Counted from the first letter of the stretch, positions 1 through 9,133 are shown. The stretch is DNA of 64,000 nucleotides from Deltaproteobacteria bacterium (GCA_947445035.1 CANFCK010000004.1:124001-188000), one strand, 5' to 3'. Numbers and translations: made by a program. The notes: generated by a model from the sequence alone, not told the origin.

Positions 1-587
1 CAGCCGGTCTCCTTGACCAGCACCGGTACTTCCAATTCCGCGACGACGCGTCGGATGGTGTCGAGGCCCCCGCGGAAGTCACGGTCGCCCTCAGGCTGGG
101 CCATCTCCTGGCCGGCGTTCAGGTGAATGGCGAGCGCGTCAGCACCCGAGAAGTCCACCAGCGCTCGAAGTCGGTCCGTCGTGACCAAACCCGCTTGAAC
201 GACCCCGATGTTCCCGACGATCAGCGCGGTGGGGGCGACGTCGCGGACGCGGTAGCCGATCTCGATGCCGCGGGTGAGCAGCGGGCGTTGCGAACCGAAA
301 CAGAAGGCGAGGCCGTGCGCTTCGGCGGCCGCGGCGAGGTCGCGATTGACGGCCTCCGCGCGTTCCGTCCCACCGGTCATCGCCGCGATCACCATCGGAG
401 CGGCAAGGCGCTTGCCGAGCCAGTCGACGCCAAGGTCGACTTCGCCTACGGCCAACTCGGGAAGGGCGTCGTGAACGAAGTCGAGCTCTTCCCAGAGCGC
501 GGTCTTCCCGACGAAGCCGACGTCGCCGTCGGTGCACAGCGCCAGGTGGTCGGCCTTGCGGGCGGAGATGTCGTGCGGGGCCGGCAT
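1..587 (-). CDS. fni: Type 2 isopentenyl-diphosphate delta-isomerase, N-terminal part (cut by window edge)
   Basis: Interconverts isopentenyl and dimethylallyl diphosphate; FMN- and NADPH-dependent cytosolic enzyme that follows the mevalonate pathway. About 195 residues are visible; the gene runs off the left edge. The minus-strand translation starts MPAPHDISARKADHL and shows the family motifs MTGG (substrate/FMN region), HLNAGQE and PEGDRDF, ending in VLVKETG at the edge. These are diagnostic of the type 2 enzyme and not of type 1 Idi. An in-frame GTG at 593 is an alternative start. It is divergent from the small lipoprotein gene at 648 and is separated by that gene from the mevalonate operon on the same strand, so it probably has its own promoter in 588-647. 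Confidence 0.9.
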   Translation of the reverse strand, partial: MPAPHDISARKADHLALCTDGDVGFVGKTALWEELDFVHDALPELAVGEVDLGVDWLGKRLAAPMVIAAMTGGTERAEAVNRDLAAAAEAHGLAFCFGSQRPLLTRGIEIGYRVRDVAPTALIVGNIGVVQAGLVTTDRLRALVDFSGADALAIHLNAGQEMAQPEGDRDFRGGLDTIRRVVAELEVPVLVKETG

Positions 588-647
588 CGACACGAGCTAA
601 CCCGGGGTCTGAGGCAGCGGGTTATCGCCGTCGGCAGAGGTACCCCG

Positions 648-950
648 ATGATCGCCCTACTGTCCGTGCTCGGTTGTTTCCTCGTGGTCGACGAGGACAC
701 CTTCCCCAAGCAGTTCGCGTCGATCACGTGCGCCCGCTTGCAAGAGTGCTACCGTGGCTACTTCGAGGCCGAGTACGACACGGATATGGAGGAGTGCACC
801 GATGATCAGGAGGACCTGATCGACCTCGTGGACATCGGCAACGACTTCGACGAGGACGAGGCACGGGATTGTCTGGAGAAGCTCCAGTCCGAGACTTGTG
901 GCGACTTGTACGACGAAAGTCCTTCGGACTGTGGGCGGGTGTATCTGTAG
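648..950 (+). CDS. Small acidic Cys-containing lipoprotein, unknown function
   Basis: Predicted 100-residue exported protein of unknown role. The N-terminus MIALLSVLGC is a short signal peptide ending in a lipobox-like cysteine. The mature part is strongly acidic and has further cysteines (TCARLQEC, MEECTDD, DCLEK, ETCGD, DCGRV) that could form disulfides. The ATG at 648 is preferred over longer readings, because the upstream in-frame sequence only mirrors the isomerase gene on the other strand. It sits alone, divergent from the isomerase gene and convergent with the phosphomevalonate kinase gene 58 bases away. Small acidic Cys-rich lipoproteins of this style are common in myxobacteria, but I recognise no family. 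Confidence 0.7.
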   Translation: MIALLSVLGCFLVVDEDTFPKQFASITCARLQECYRGYFEAEYDTDMEECTDDQEDLIDLVDIGNDFDEDEARDCLEKLQSETCGDLYDESPSDCGRVYL

Positions 951-1008
951 CTACCCCAGCCACCCCGCCGCCGACTGCGCGTGGCGCCTGGGCATCGTGG
1001 CGCGGCCC

Positions 1009-1842
1009 CTAGACCCACCCCGCCGCCGTCGCGACACTGACTTCGATCGCAACAAACCCCTCCGCCTCGCAAGCCCTCCCGAACGCGGCGGCCGCCTCGG
1101 CATCAGGAAACACACCCACCGCCACGTCGCCCCCCCCCGCGCCGCTGGGCTTGGCCGCCCCTCCGTGCGCGACGGCGAGGGCGGCGATGCGCTGAAACAC
1201 CGGCAGGTCGTAGTCGAGGCCAACGGCGCCGGCCATCTCGCACAGATTTGCATAGGCCTCGCGTATCGCCTGACATGGCGCCGCTTCGAAGCCGGCCAGC
1301 GCCGCCGCTGAGCGGGCGAGGAACCGGGCGCGCGCGACGTCGTCGGCCCACGCCAGGTACTGCGTTACCCGGGGTCCGGTTTGGGCCGAGCGACCCGACG
1401 CGATCGCAATCAGGACGGGGCAGGGCACCGCGACGCCGGCTTCCGTTCGGACACCTCCAAGCCACGACGCCCTGACGTCGATGCCGCTCCCGCCGCCCTG
1501 GACGGCGCGGTGAATGGCGAGCGCATGCGCCAGGGTCCCACCCCCCGCGACGACCGCGGCCACCGTCGCCGCAGCGCTGCCACCGAAGCCCGGCTTGCTC
1601 GAAAGCCCGGCGACGGGCCGCGCGTCCGCGAACGTGTACGCCGCGCGCGGTGCTCCTGCGAGTGCGGCACGGACGAAGCGATCGTCGCCCGGCGTCGTGA
1701 TGCCAGTGCCCTCGGCCACCACGCATCGCACCCCGCGATCAATGGCCGCGACGAGCGCGGGTCCGCCGTCGAGCACCGCGTACTCTCCAAGAAGCACCAG
1801 CTTTCCGGGCGCCAGCACCGTGCCGTACCGCGGGTGCGTCAC
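1009..1842 (-). CDS. mvaK2: Phosphomevalonate kinase-like GHMP kinase
   Basis: 277-residue GHMP-superfamily kinase, assigned to the ATP-dependent phosphorylation of 5-phosphomevalonate in the mevalonate pathway. It starts with the GHMP N-terminal motif APGKLVLLGEYAVLDGG, carries a Gly/Ser/Ala-rich ATP loop (KPGFGGSAAATVAAVV, about residue 85) and a C-terminal Gly-rich segment (KPSGAGGGDVAVG). The GEYAVLDG form of motif 1 and the position next to mvaD argue for phosphomevalonate kinase and not mevalonate kinase, whose gene is two positions upstream. It is somewhat short for the family (usually about 330 residues). It starts 7 bases after the mvaD stop and is the last gene of the operon. Confidence 0.82.
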   Translation of the reverse strand: MTHPRYGTVLAPGKLVLLGEYAVLDGGPALVAAIDRGVRCVVAEGTGITTPGDDRFVRAALAGAPRAAYTFADARPVAGLSSKPGFGGSAAATVAAVVAGGGTLAHALAIHRAVQGGGSGIDVRASWLGGVRTEAGVAVPCPVLIAIASGRSAQTGPRVTQYLAWADDVARARFLARSAAALAGFEAAPCQAIREAYANLCEMAGAVGLDYDLPVFQRIAALAVAHGGAAKPSGAGGGDVAVGVFPDAEAAAAFGRACEAEGFVAIEVSVATAAGWV

Positions 1843-1849
1843 CTGCCGC

Positions 1850-2809
1850 TCACCCGACGAGGCGCGCCGGACCGCCCGGCTCGAGCACGTGGACCTGCTC
1901 TGCCACCCGACCGAGGCGTGCGGCCACGGCAGCGGCGTGCGCCGCAGGGACCAGCACCTTCACGTTCGGCCCGGCATCCATCGTCCAAGCGCAGGGCGTT
2001 CCTTGCTCGCGCAGGGTCCGCACCGTCTCTTGCGCCCACAGCGATCCGCTTTTCCAGTAGAGGACAGCGGGGTCCGCCGCCATCATGCACGCGTGCATGC
2101 GGAGCGCAGAGCGCTCCATCACCACGCCCAACGCTGCGAGGTCGCGGTTCTGGATCGCGGCCCGCGCCTCGGCGAGGTCGCGCGGCGCGCTCGCCACCCA
2201 CGCCGGGTAGTAGGGGGAGGTCTGCTGGGTGTGCAACATCCCGTCGCGACTGGAGACGGCCTTGGGACCGGCGTCGAAGATGGCGACGACCATCCGAACG
2301 TCCCAGTGTGCTTCGGGAGCGATCTGAAAGGCGTAGCTGTCCAGCCCGTCCTCGCGTTCTCCCAACTTCCATTCCGCCCACCCTCCGAAGAGGGACCGCG
2401 CCGCGCTTCCGGAGCCCCGCCGGGCCAGGGTGGAGAGCTCCTCCGCCGAACGTTTCTGCCCGGCCGCAGTGCAGGCCGCCAGCGCCAACGCGGCGAAGCC
2501 CGAGGAACTCGACGCGAGGCCCGCCGCGGTGGGGAAGTCGTTCTCGGTGAGGACCCGAACCTTCGGTCGCCAACTGTCGATGAGGTCGAGCAGCCCGAAG
2601 ACCTTGCGCGCTTCTTCCACGGTACCCGTGCGCCCGTTGAGCACCAGTTCGTCGGCATCCGCGCCCCATTCGACGGTGGTTGTCGTCGAAAATGGAGCCA
2701 GGGTCAGCGAAAGGCTGCCCACCGACGGCAGATTCAGCGCGCGGTCGCGTTTGCCCCAGTACTTGCAGAGGGCGATGTTCGGGTGGGCGACTGCGCTGGC
2801 GACGGGCAC
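1850..2809 (-). CDS. mvaD: Diphosphomevalonate decarboxylase
   Basis: 319-residue enzyme that converts mevalonate diphosphate to isopentenyl diphosphate with ATP and release of CO2. Diagnostic features are HPNIALCKYWGKRD near the N-terminus and the ATP/phosphate loop AGLASSSSGFAALALAA near residue 100, with a conserved late segment CAWTMDAGPNVKVL. I chose the GTG at 2809 (VPVASAVAHPN), which gives the normal family length. A longer open frame to 2992 would overlap the upstream kinase by 175 bases and encodes only Arg/Gly-rich shadow sequence. The start lies 8 bases after the mvaK1 stop. It is flanked by mvaK1 and mvaK2 in the usual mevalonate order. Confidence 0.92.
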   Translation of the reverse strand: MPVASAVAHPNIALCKYWGKRDRALNLPSVGSLSLTLAPFSTTTTVEWGADADELVLNGRTGTVEEARKVFGLLDLIDSWRPKVRVLTENDFPTAAGLASSSSGFAALALAACTAAGQKRSAEELSTLARRGSGSAARSLFGGWAEWKLGEREDGLDSYAFQIAPEAHWDVRMVVAIFDAGPKAVSSRDGMLHTQQTSPYYPAWVASAPRDLAEARAAIQNRDLAALGVVMERSALRMHACMMAADPAVLYWKSGSLWAQETVRTLREQGTPCAWTMDAGPNVKVLVPAAHAAAVAARLGRVAEQVHVLEPGGPARLVG

Positions 2810-2817
2810 GGCCGCGC

Positions 2818-4269
2818 CTATCCCTTTGTCGCCGCGATGGTGGTGGTGAAGACCCCACCCGGCGCCAGCGGCTCGGCGGCCTTGCGGACGGCGTCCTCGG
2901 TCTTTTCGTCGACCAGCGCAATGGCGATTCCGCCGCCTCCGGCGCCTGCGAGCTTGGCCCCTTGGGCCCCCGCCGCCTCCATGGCGCGGCAAAGCTCGTC
3001 GAGCCGACCGGTGCTGACCCGCATGAGGCGCAACATCCGGTGGGCATCCTTCAAGAACTCGCCGATGGGCTTCCCTTTGGCGATGCGCACGGCAGTCATC
3101 TCGACCAACGCGCCCATGCGGGTCAACTGTTCAACGGGGTTGCGCTCGCGCACGCGTTCGACCATGTCGGCGGTGTTGCTGCGCACGCCCGTGTTGGCGA
3201 CCACCAGGTGTAGGGTCTTACCGACGATCAGCTCTTCGGCCGGCTCACCGCGCCGGTACAAGAGGGCGCCGCCGCTGGCGCTGACGGTGTGGTCGAGGCC
3301 GGAAGGGCTGCCATGGAAGATGCGCTCCATGGCGAAGCCGCGCTCGACACATTCACGTGGCGACGCTTCGCGGCCCTCCATTCGGGCGACCGCCCGCACC
3401 GCCGCGACCGCGAGCGCCGCCGACGATCCCATTCCGCAACCGACGGGCAGGGTGCTCCGGATCGTGATGCCGAAGCCCATGGGGGGGACCACAGTCGCCA
3501 GCGCCTCGGGGAGCCGGGGATCGTCGATGAGGGTGTCTTCCACCGCCGTGGGGCCTGGCCGCCGGCGTAGCGTGACCGTGGTGCAGAGGTCCACCGCGGC
3601 GGCGATCGCCCGGTGCCCGTAGACGACCGCGTGTTCGCCGACGAGGATGATCTTGCCCGGCGCGGACGCCATCACGACGATCGGGCCGGGGTCGCTCACG
3701 GGGCTGACCGTCGCGACCACCGGCGCAGGCTCCGGTGCCGCGACCAGGCTGGCGGCCATCACGCCGGCAGGATTGGCGCCGCCGAAGCGGCCGGTCGACA
3801 AGGGCCTGCGAACGGGCACCACCCGTGGCAACGCGGGCTCAGGGACCTCCTCGATCGCGATGTCGTCAAGCTCAGCGACGGGCTCCACCGGCTGGAACCC
3901 CCACTCGTTGAGGGTGGGCTCTTCCTCCGTCAGGGGCACCAAGAGCGTCGGCTCCTCGAACCCGCTGAACAGCTCAGGCCGAGGCGCCATCGGGGTTGCG
4001 GGGTCGGAGACCGCTTCGGGCACGGGCGGCGGCGGCGCGGCCTCGGCGCGCTCGTTCGGGTCCCCCTCGGCCGGCGGCGGCTGCGCTTCGGCGGGGTCTG
4101 GGGGGCGCTCGGTCGCGACGGGGCTGGCCACGGGGGGAGCCTCGGTCACGACGATGTTGGCCACGGGGGGTGCCCCGAGCGCCGAAAGCGGCACGGACAG
4201 CGCGCCCGGTCGGCTGAAAAGCCGCGACCGCGGGCGGGGAGGGGCCTTGTCGTCGGGCTCGGTGCTCAT
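2818..4269 (-). CDS. mvaK1: Mevalonate kinase with long disordered N-terminal extension
   Basis: GHMP kinase phosphorylating mevalonate. The catalytic part begins only at about residue 200 (MASAPGKIILVGEHAVVYG) and contains the ATP loop LPVGCGMGSSAALAVAA, the substrate segment HGSPSGLDHTVSASGG and the C-terminal KLAGAGGGG. The core alone, from the internal ATG at 3672, would be 284 residues, close to a usual mevalonate kinase. Residues 1-199 are Pro/Ala/Glu-rich and look disordered (runs such as EAQPPPAEGDP and EEPTLLVPLTEEEPT). The ATG at 4269 overlaps the mvaA stop as ATGA, which supports translation of the extension by coupling; no good ribosome site is visible before the internal ATG. Function of the extension is unknown. 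Confidence 0.88.
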   Translation of the reverse strand: MSTEPDDKAPPRPRSRLFSRPGALSVPLSALGAPPVANIVVTEAPPVASPVATERPPDPAEAQPPPAEGDPNERAEAAPPPPVPEAVSDPATPMAPRPELFSGFEEPTLLVPLTEEEPTLNEWGFQPVEPVAELDDIAIEEVPEPALPRVVPVRRPLSTGRFGGANPAGVMAASLVAAPEPAPVVATVSPVSDPGPIVVMASAPGKIILVGEHAVVYGHRAIAAAVDLCTTVTLRRRPGPTAVEDTLIDDPRLPEALATVVPPMGFGITIRSTLPVGCGMGSSAALAVAAVRAVARMEGREASPRECVERGFAMERIFHGSPSGLDHTVSASGGALLYRRGEPAEELIVGKTLHLVVANTGVRSNTADMVERVRERNPVEQLTRMGALVEMTAVRIAKGKPIGEFLKDAHRMLRLMRVSTGRLDELCRAMEAAGAQGAKLAGAGGGGIAIALVDEKTEDAVRKAAEPLAPGGVFTTTIAATKG

Positions 4270-5549
4270 GCGCGCATCGTGTTGAGCGCGGTCCGCGCGC
4301 GCTCGACGGTGAATTCACGGGCGCGCACGAGTTCCATCACCACGCCCTCTAGCTCGTCGGGGGCGGCGCCGGCAGCCATCGCCAACGAGCGAGCGTGCAT
4401 CCGCATATGACCGTGCTGGATGCCGTGCGTCGCCAGCGCGCGAAGCGCGCCGAGGTTCTGGATGAGGCCCACTGCGGCGATCAGCATGGACAGGTCCCGC
4501 GCGCCCGTGACTCCGGCCACCGCGAGGTTCGCCCGTACCGTTGGGTGCACCCGGATGGCCCCCGACACGGTCCCTACCTGCATCGGCAAGGTCAGCGTCC
4601 CGACCAGCGCACCGTCGCGCAGCTTCCACGAGGACAGTGGGCGATACTGCCCGTCGCGAGCGGCGTAGGCGTGCGCGCCCGCCTCGATCGCCCGCCAGTC
4701 GTTCCCCGTCGCGAGCGCCACCGCGTCCACACCGTTCATGATCCCCTTGTTGTGGGTCGCGGCGCGGTAGGGGTCGGCCCAGGCGAACCGCCACGCAGAG
4801 GCGATCCCCTCTGCGACATCGGCGCCATCGGTGCCGCCGTCGGCCAAGAGCGCAACCGGCAGGCGCACGGTCGCAGTGGCGACACGCTGGTCGGCGAGGT
4901 TGGAGAGGATGCGCAGCCCGATCCGGCCCCCCGTCAGTTCCGCCAGCGTGGGCGCCAGTCGCTCGGCCACGGTGTTGACCATGTTCGCGCCCATGGCATC
5001 CACGCAGTCCAGGTGAAAGTGGAGCACCACCATCGCCTCCGGCGCCTCGCCAGGCTCGTCGTAGGTGAGCTCCCGCACTTCCATCCCGCGGAGCCCGCCC
5101 CCGTATCCGGACAACTGTGGGTGCACGGAAGCCGCCAGCTCCGTCAAGCGCGGAAATGCATTGCGGATCCGCTCGGCTGACCCTTCTGCACAGTCCACAA
5201 GCTGCACCTGGCCGATCATCACCGCATCGTCGCAGCTGGCGGTGACTCCCCCGGCGAGGCGGGTGAGCCGCGCCATGTTGCTGACGGCCGCTACGACGCT
5301 GGGCTCCTCCACCACCATCGGCACCAGACGGTCGGCACCGTTGAGCAGCAAGTTCACCGCGATTGCGTTGGGAAGCGTGAACAGGCCGACGACGTTTTCG
5401 ATCATCGAGTCGGCGACGGGCAGGCTGAGCCCTGCCTCCGCCGTCCAATTCGACGCAAGCTCGGGGCCCAGACCCGCACCGGCCAGGGCCGCCGCCGCGC
5501 GTTCGGCAGGTGGCAGGCGGAAAAAGCCGGGGAGCCGGGACGAGGACAT
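4266..5549 (-). CDS. mvaA: Hydroxymethylglutaryl-CoA reductase, class II type
   Basis: 427-residue reductase that makes mevalonate from HMG-CoA. The class II (bacterial, degradative-type fold) signatures are ENVVGLFTLPNAIAVN, the DAMGANMVNT dinucleotide/substrate motif, GIMNGVDAVALATGNDWRA and a late His-rich catalytic segment (GIQHGHMRMHARSLA). There are no N-terminal membrane spans, so it should be soluble. ATG at 5549 (MSSSRLPGF) begins one base after the stop of the acyl-CoA synthetase gene; the upstream ATG at 5582 would overlap that gene and adds no conserved sequence. Downstream it overlaps mvaK1 by four bases. No HMG-CoA synthase gene is visible, so the HMG-CoA source lies elsewhere. 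Confidence 0.93.
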   Translation of the reverse strand: MSSSRLPGFFRLPPAERAAAALAGAGLGPELASNWTAEAGLSLPVADSMIENVVGLFTLPNAIAVNLLLNGADRLVPMVVEEPSVVAAVSNMARLTRLAGGVTASCDDAVMIGQVQLVDCAEGSAERIRNAFPRLTELAASVHPQLSGYGGGLRGMEVRELTYDEPGEAPEAMVVLHFHLDCVDAMGANMVNTVAERLAPTLAELTGGRIGLRILSNLADQRVATATVRLPVALLADGGTDGADVAEGIASAWRFAWADPYRAATHNKGIMNGVDAVALATGNDWRAIEAGAHAYAARDGQYRPLSSWKLRDGALVGTLTLPMQVGTVSGAIRVHPTVRANLAVAGVTGARDLSMLIAAVGLIQNLGALRALATHGIQHGHMRMHARSLAMAAGAAPDELEGVVMELVRAREFTVERARTALNTMRA

Positions 5550-5550
5550 C

Positions 5551-7362
5551 TTAGGCGAGCTGACCCTCGTAGAAGCTGTCAAGGAGCGCCTTGTACTTGG
5601 CTTCGACGGCCTTGCGTTTGACCTTGAGCGAGGGCGTCAGGTCGCCGTCTTCCTGGGTGAGGTCCTTGGGAAGAATGGCGTAGCGCTTGATCGTCGAGTA
5701 GCTCGGAAGTTCTTTGTTGTATTCGGAAAAGACGGCATCCAACTCGGCTTTCACCTTGGGATGCTTGATGATCTCGTCGTAATCGGTAGTTGTAAGTCCG
5801 TTGGCCTTCGCCCAGCCCGGAGCGCCCTCGGGGGTGACGCTGATCAGCGCGGTGACGAAGTTGCGGTTGTTCCCATGCACGATCACCTGGGAGATGAGCG
5901 TGCTCCGGGTCTTGAGCTTGCCCTCAAGTTCCTGCGGCGCGACGTACTTTCCGCCCGACGTCTTGATGAGGTCCTTCTTGCGGTCGGTGATCTTGAGGAA
6001 TCCGCCTTCCTCGAGGTGCCCGATGTCCCCGGTGAGCAGCCAGCCGTCAGCGGTCAGGCACTCGGCGGTCTGCTCCGGCTTGTTGTAGTACCCGCGCATG
6101 ATGCCGCGCCCACGGAGCATGATCTCGCCGTCGTCGGCGATCTTGATCTCAACCCCGGGCGCTGCGGTGCCCACCGTCCCGAAGCGAAAGGACTCAGGGC
6201 GATTGATGACGCTGCCTGCGCTTGATTCGGTGAGCCCGTAGCCCTCTGCGATCACGATGCCCGCGCCATGGAAGAACTCAGCGATCTCTCGGGCCAGGGG
6301 CGCGGCACCCGAGATGAAGAAGCGGATGTTGCCGCCGAAAACCGCGCGAATCTTGTGGAAGACCAGCTTGTCGGCGATGGCGTACTTCAGCGCCAAAAAC
6401 CCAGAAGGCTCCTGCCCGGCCTGACGCAGCTTGCTGACCTGCTTGCCCACCCCGACGGCCCAGTTGAATATCTTCAGCTTCATTCCACCGGCTTCCCGCG
6501 CCCCGGTGACGATCTTGTTGTAGACCTTCTCGAAGATGCGCGGGACGGCGCCCATGAACGTGGGCTTCTGCACCGCCAGGTTGGCGACGAGACTGTTGAT
6601 GTCCCCGTCGATCGCGCTGGCAAAACCGATGCGAAGCTGGGCGCATTCCAAGACCTTGCCGAAGCTGTGGGCGAGAGGCAAGAAAAGGTACTGCTTGTCG
6701 GCGGGGCTGAGGATGCCCACGGCATCGATGGCTTCCCCCTCGAAGACCCAACAGTCGTGGGTGAGGATGACGCCCTTGGGGTTGCCGGTGGTGCCGGAGG
6801 TGTAGATGAGCGTGGCCAGGCGCTCGGAGCCGATCTCATCGGCCAACCGGTCGTACTCCCCTGGGTTGTTCTTGTCCCACTCAGCGCCACGCACCTCGAG
6901 CTCGTCAAGGGTCAGCACCCAGCCGTCGGCCGACGCGCTTCCTTCCATCACGATCACGCACTTGAGCCCCGGGAGCTCCGCGCGCCGCCCTTGGAGCTTC
7001 TTGACCTGCTTGTCGTCCTCGGCGACGACCATGCGGCTGTCAGAGTCCTTGATGACGTAGGCGATCTCTTCTTCGGTCGACGATGGGTAGATCGTCGTGC
7101 AGGCGCCGCCCCCGCAGAGGATCCCCATGTCGGCCAGGACCCACTCCACCCGGGTGCCGGATTGAATCGCGACGCGCTCTTCCGCCAAGAGGCCTAGCGA
7201 GTGCAGCCCGCACGCGACGTTCCGAACCCGCGCGCCGACCTGCTTCCAGGAGATCGTGACCCAGTCCGCGCCCTTGCGGTAGTAGTAGGCATCGCCGTCC
7301 GGGGTGGACCGGATGCGGTGGTGGAACATCTCGGCGACGGATTTGAAGCTGGCCGCGGGCAT
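5551..7362 (-). CDS. Long-chain-fatty-acid--CoA ligase family protein (AMP-forming)
   Basis: 603-residue adenylate-forming enzyme that activates a carboxylic acid to its acyl-CoA using ATP. The P-loop-like motif IYTSGTTGNPKGVILTH, the GYGLTE motif, the TGD motif (LLTGDIGHL) and the hinge region TDRKKDLIKTSGGKYVAPQ are all present and intact. Overall layout matches eukaryote-like FadD15/long-chain acyl-CoA synthetases. It is the first gene of the mevalonate operon, one base from mvaA, so it may supply an acyl-CoA needed for, or made alongside, isoprenoid synthesis; myxobacteria are known to link HMG-CoA and isovaleryl-CoA metabolism. That link is inference. Substrate cannot be read from the sequence. 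The 205 bases upstream hold its probable promoter, but I see no clear boxes. Confidence 0.88.
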   Translation of the reverse strand: MPAASFKSVAEMFHHRIRSTPDGDAYYYRKGADWVTISWKQVGARVRNVACGLHSLGLLAEERVAIQSGTRVEWVLADMGILCGGGACTTIYPSSTEEEIAYVIKDSDSRMVVAEDDKQVKKLQGRRAELPGLKCVIVMEGSASADGWVLTLDELEVRGAEWDKNNPGEYDRLADEIGSERLATLIYTSGTTGNPKGVILTHDCWVFEGEAIDAVGILSPADKQYLFLPLAHSFGKVLECAQLRIGFASAIDGDINSLVANLAVQKPTFMGAVPRIFEKVYNKIVTGAREAGGMKLKIFNWAVGVGKQVSKLRQAGQEPSGFLALKYAIADKLVFHKIRAVFGGNIRFFISGAAPLAREIAEFFHGAGIVIAEGYGLTESSAGSVINRPESFRFGTVGTAAPGVEIKIADDGEIMLRGRGIMRGYYNKPEQTAECLTADGWLLTGDIGHLEEGGFLKITDRKKDLIKTSGGKYVAPQELEGKLKTRSTLISQVIVHGNNRNFVTALISVTPEGAPGWAKANGLTTTDYDEIIKHPKVKAELDAVFSEYNKELPSYSTIKRYAILPKDLTQEDGDLTPSLKVKRKAVEAKYKALLDSFYEGQLA

Positions 7363-7567
7363 GGCTCGGGTACCTGGGAAGGGACGTGGAGTCTATCCTA
7401 TTCAGGGGGAAAGGGCTCGCGCGCTCTCCCGCTGCCGCGCCATCCCCTCGGGCCTCCAACCTGCGGTTTCCGGCCTTCGGCGCCCGTCGCCCGGGCAGCG
7501 CGCCGCGCGTGGTGCTCCCCAACTCCGCAAGCTCTGGGCACTGGCGGATTCGTGGCCGCAAGGGGGG

Positions 7568-9133
7568 CTACTCCGAGGCCGCCACCAGGGCTTGCGCCGC
7601 GCTCGATCGAGGCGCCCCCAGCACCTCTTCGGTGGACCCGATTTCGACGAGGTGGCCCGCTTCCAGCACCGCGATCTGGTCCACGAAGTGGCGCACGACG
7701 CCGAGGTCGTGACTGATGAAGAGCAAAGCGACGCCCCGCTGCGCTTGTAGCGACTGCAGCAACGACAGGATGTGCGAGCGGGACTCGGTGTCGAGCGCCG
7801 AGACCACCTCGTCGCAGATCAATAGGCGCGGGTCCAGGGTCAACGCCCGTGCGATGGCCACCCTTTGGCGCTGGCCGCCCGACAGGGTGTGGGGCAGCCG
7901 GCTGGCGAAACTGCCGTCGAGGCCCACCTCTGAAAGCACGGCGCCAACGCGCTCCTGGCGCTCTCCGTCGTTTGATCCCACGCCATGTGCGGCCATCGGC
8001 TCCATCAACGCCTCTCCCACGCTCATGCGCGGGTCCAGCGAGCCGCCGGCGTCTTGGAAAACCAGCTGTGCGTTACGCCGCCAGCAGCGCAGCGGCTCTA
8101 CGTTGAGCCCGCGCACGTCGATGCCGTCGAACGTGACCGTGCCTGAGGTGGGCTCGACGAGTCGGAGCAGCGCGCGCGCAAGCGACGTCTTCCCGCAGCC
8201 GGAGCTGCCCACCACCGCGAGCGTGCGCCCCGCGTGTAGATCGAAGCCGACGTCCGTCAGCACCCGCTTACGACGGGCCGGCGCACCCAGGTCGACCGAG
8301 AGGTTCCGAACCTGGAGTAGCGGCAGCGTCGCCGGGGCGGCGAGCGGCCTCCTCTCGCGCGGGGGCAGGCGCGCGCTGGCAAGTGCCCGGGTGCGGGGAT
8401 GACCGGGGGCTTCCAAGAGATGGGAGGGGGTGCCCCGCTCGACGATTTTCCCGCCGTCCATCACCAAGACCTCGTCGGCGAAGTCGCGCACCAGGGCCAG
8501 GTCATGGGTGACGAAAAATATCGCCGTGTCGCGACGTGCTCGGCATCGCCGCAAGAGATCGAGGAGCTGAGCTTGCACCACGACATCCAGCGCGCTGGTC
8601 GGCTCGTCGGCGATCAAGAGCGGTGGGTCGTTCGCCAGGGCAATCGCGAGGCCCACCCTCTGTTTCTGGCCGCCTGACAGCTCGTGGGGATGCTTGCGCG
8701 CGTGTTCGTGGTCCACACCGAGCTCCTCGAGGAGCACCAGTGCGCGCTGCTCCGCCTCGTTGCGGGAGAGAGGGTGGTGGGCCCGAAGCGCCTCCGCCAC
8801 CTGGGACACGGCGTCGTACGCCGGATTGAGGCTCCCGTGCGGGTCCTGGAACACGCTCCCGACGAGGCGCCCTCGGATGCGTCGAAGTCCCGCGGGCGTC
8901 AGCGTCGTGAGCTCATGCCCGGCGATCTGCAGGACCTCGGAGTGGGTGATCGCGACACGCTCGTCGAGGAGCCGAAGGCAGGCCAGGGCGACGGTGGACT
9001 TCCCCGAGCCCGAGGCACCGACCAGGGCCACAAAGCGTCCGGGCTCGACGCGGATATCCACGTCCGAGACCACGTCGATTCCGCCGCGGTAGCCGACCCG
9101 AAGGCCACGAACGTCGAGCGCGGGGACGGTCAA
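7568..9133 (-). CDS. Peptide ABC transporter ATPase, fused DppD-DppF type (two ATP-binding domains)
   Basis: 521-residue cytoplasmic motor of a peptide/oligopeptide importer. Two complete nucleotide-binding domains are in tandem. Domain 1 has GASGSGKST, signature LSGGQKQRVGLA and Walker B LLIADEPTSALD. Domain 2 (from about residue 265) has GSSGCGKTS, LSGGQRQRVAIA and LLICDEVVSALD. Both keep catalytic residues, so both sites should hydrolyse ATP. The start is the TTG at 9133, which overlaps the permease stop as TTGA; an open frame continues to 9901 but only mirrors the permease gene. Two-domain fusions replace the separate DppD and DppF subunits. It is the last gene of the importer operon. Confidence 0.9.
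   Translation of the reverse strand: MTVPALDVRGLRVGYRGGIDVVSDVDIRVEPGRFVALVGASGSGKSTVALACLRLLDERVAITHSEVLQIAGHELTTLTPAGLRRIRGRLVGSVFQDPHGSLNPAYDAVSQVAEALRAHHPLSRNEAEQRALVLLEELGVDHEHARKHPHELSGGQKQRVGLAIALANDPPLLIADEPTSALDVVVQAQLLDLLRRCRARRDTAIFFVTHDLALVRDFADEVLVMDGGKIVERGTPSHLLEAPGHPRTRALASARLPPRERRPLAAPATLPLLQVRNLSVDLGAPARRKRVLTDVGFDLHAGRTLAVVGSSGCGKTSLARALLRLVEPTSGTVTFDGIDVRGLNVEPLRCWRRNAQLVFQDAGGSLDPRMSVGEALMEPMAAHGVGSNDGERQERVGAVLSEVGLDGSFASRLPHTLSGGQRQRVAIARALTLDPRLLICDEVVSALDTESRSHILSLLQSLQAQRGVALLFISHDLGVVRHFVDQIAVLEAGHLVEIGSTEEVLGAPRSSAAQALVAASE

Noticed and set aside
1514..3622. 702-codon plus-strand frame across the mevalonate kinase genes
   Set aside because: Opposite strand of three recognised enzymes; no family features.
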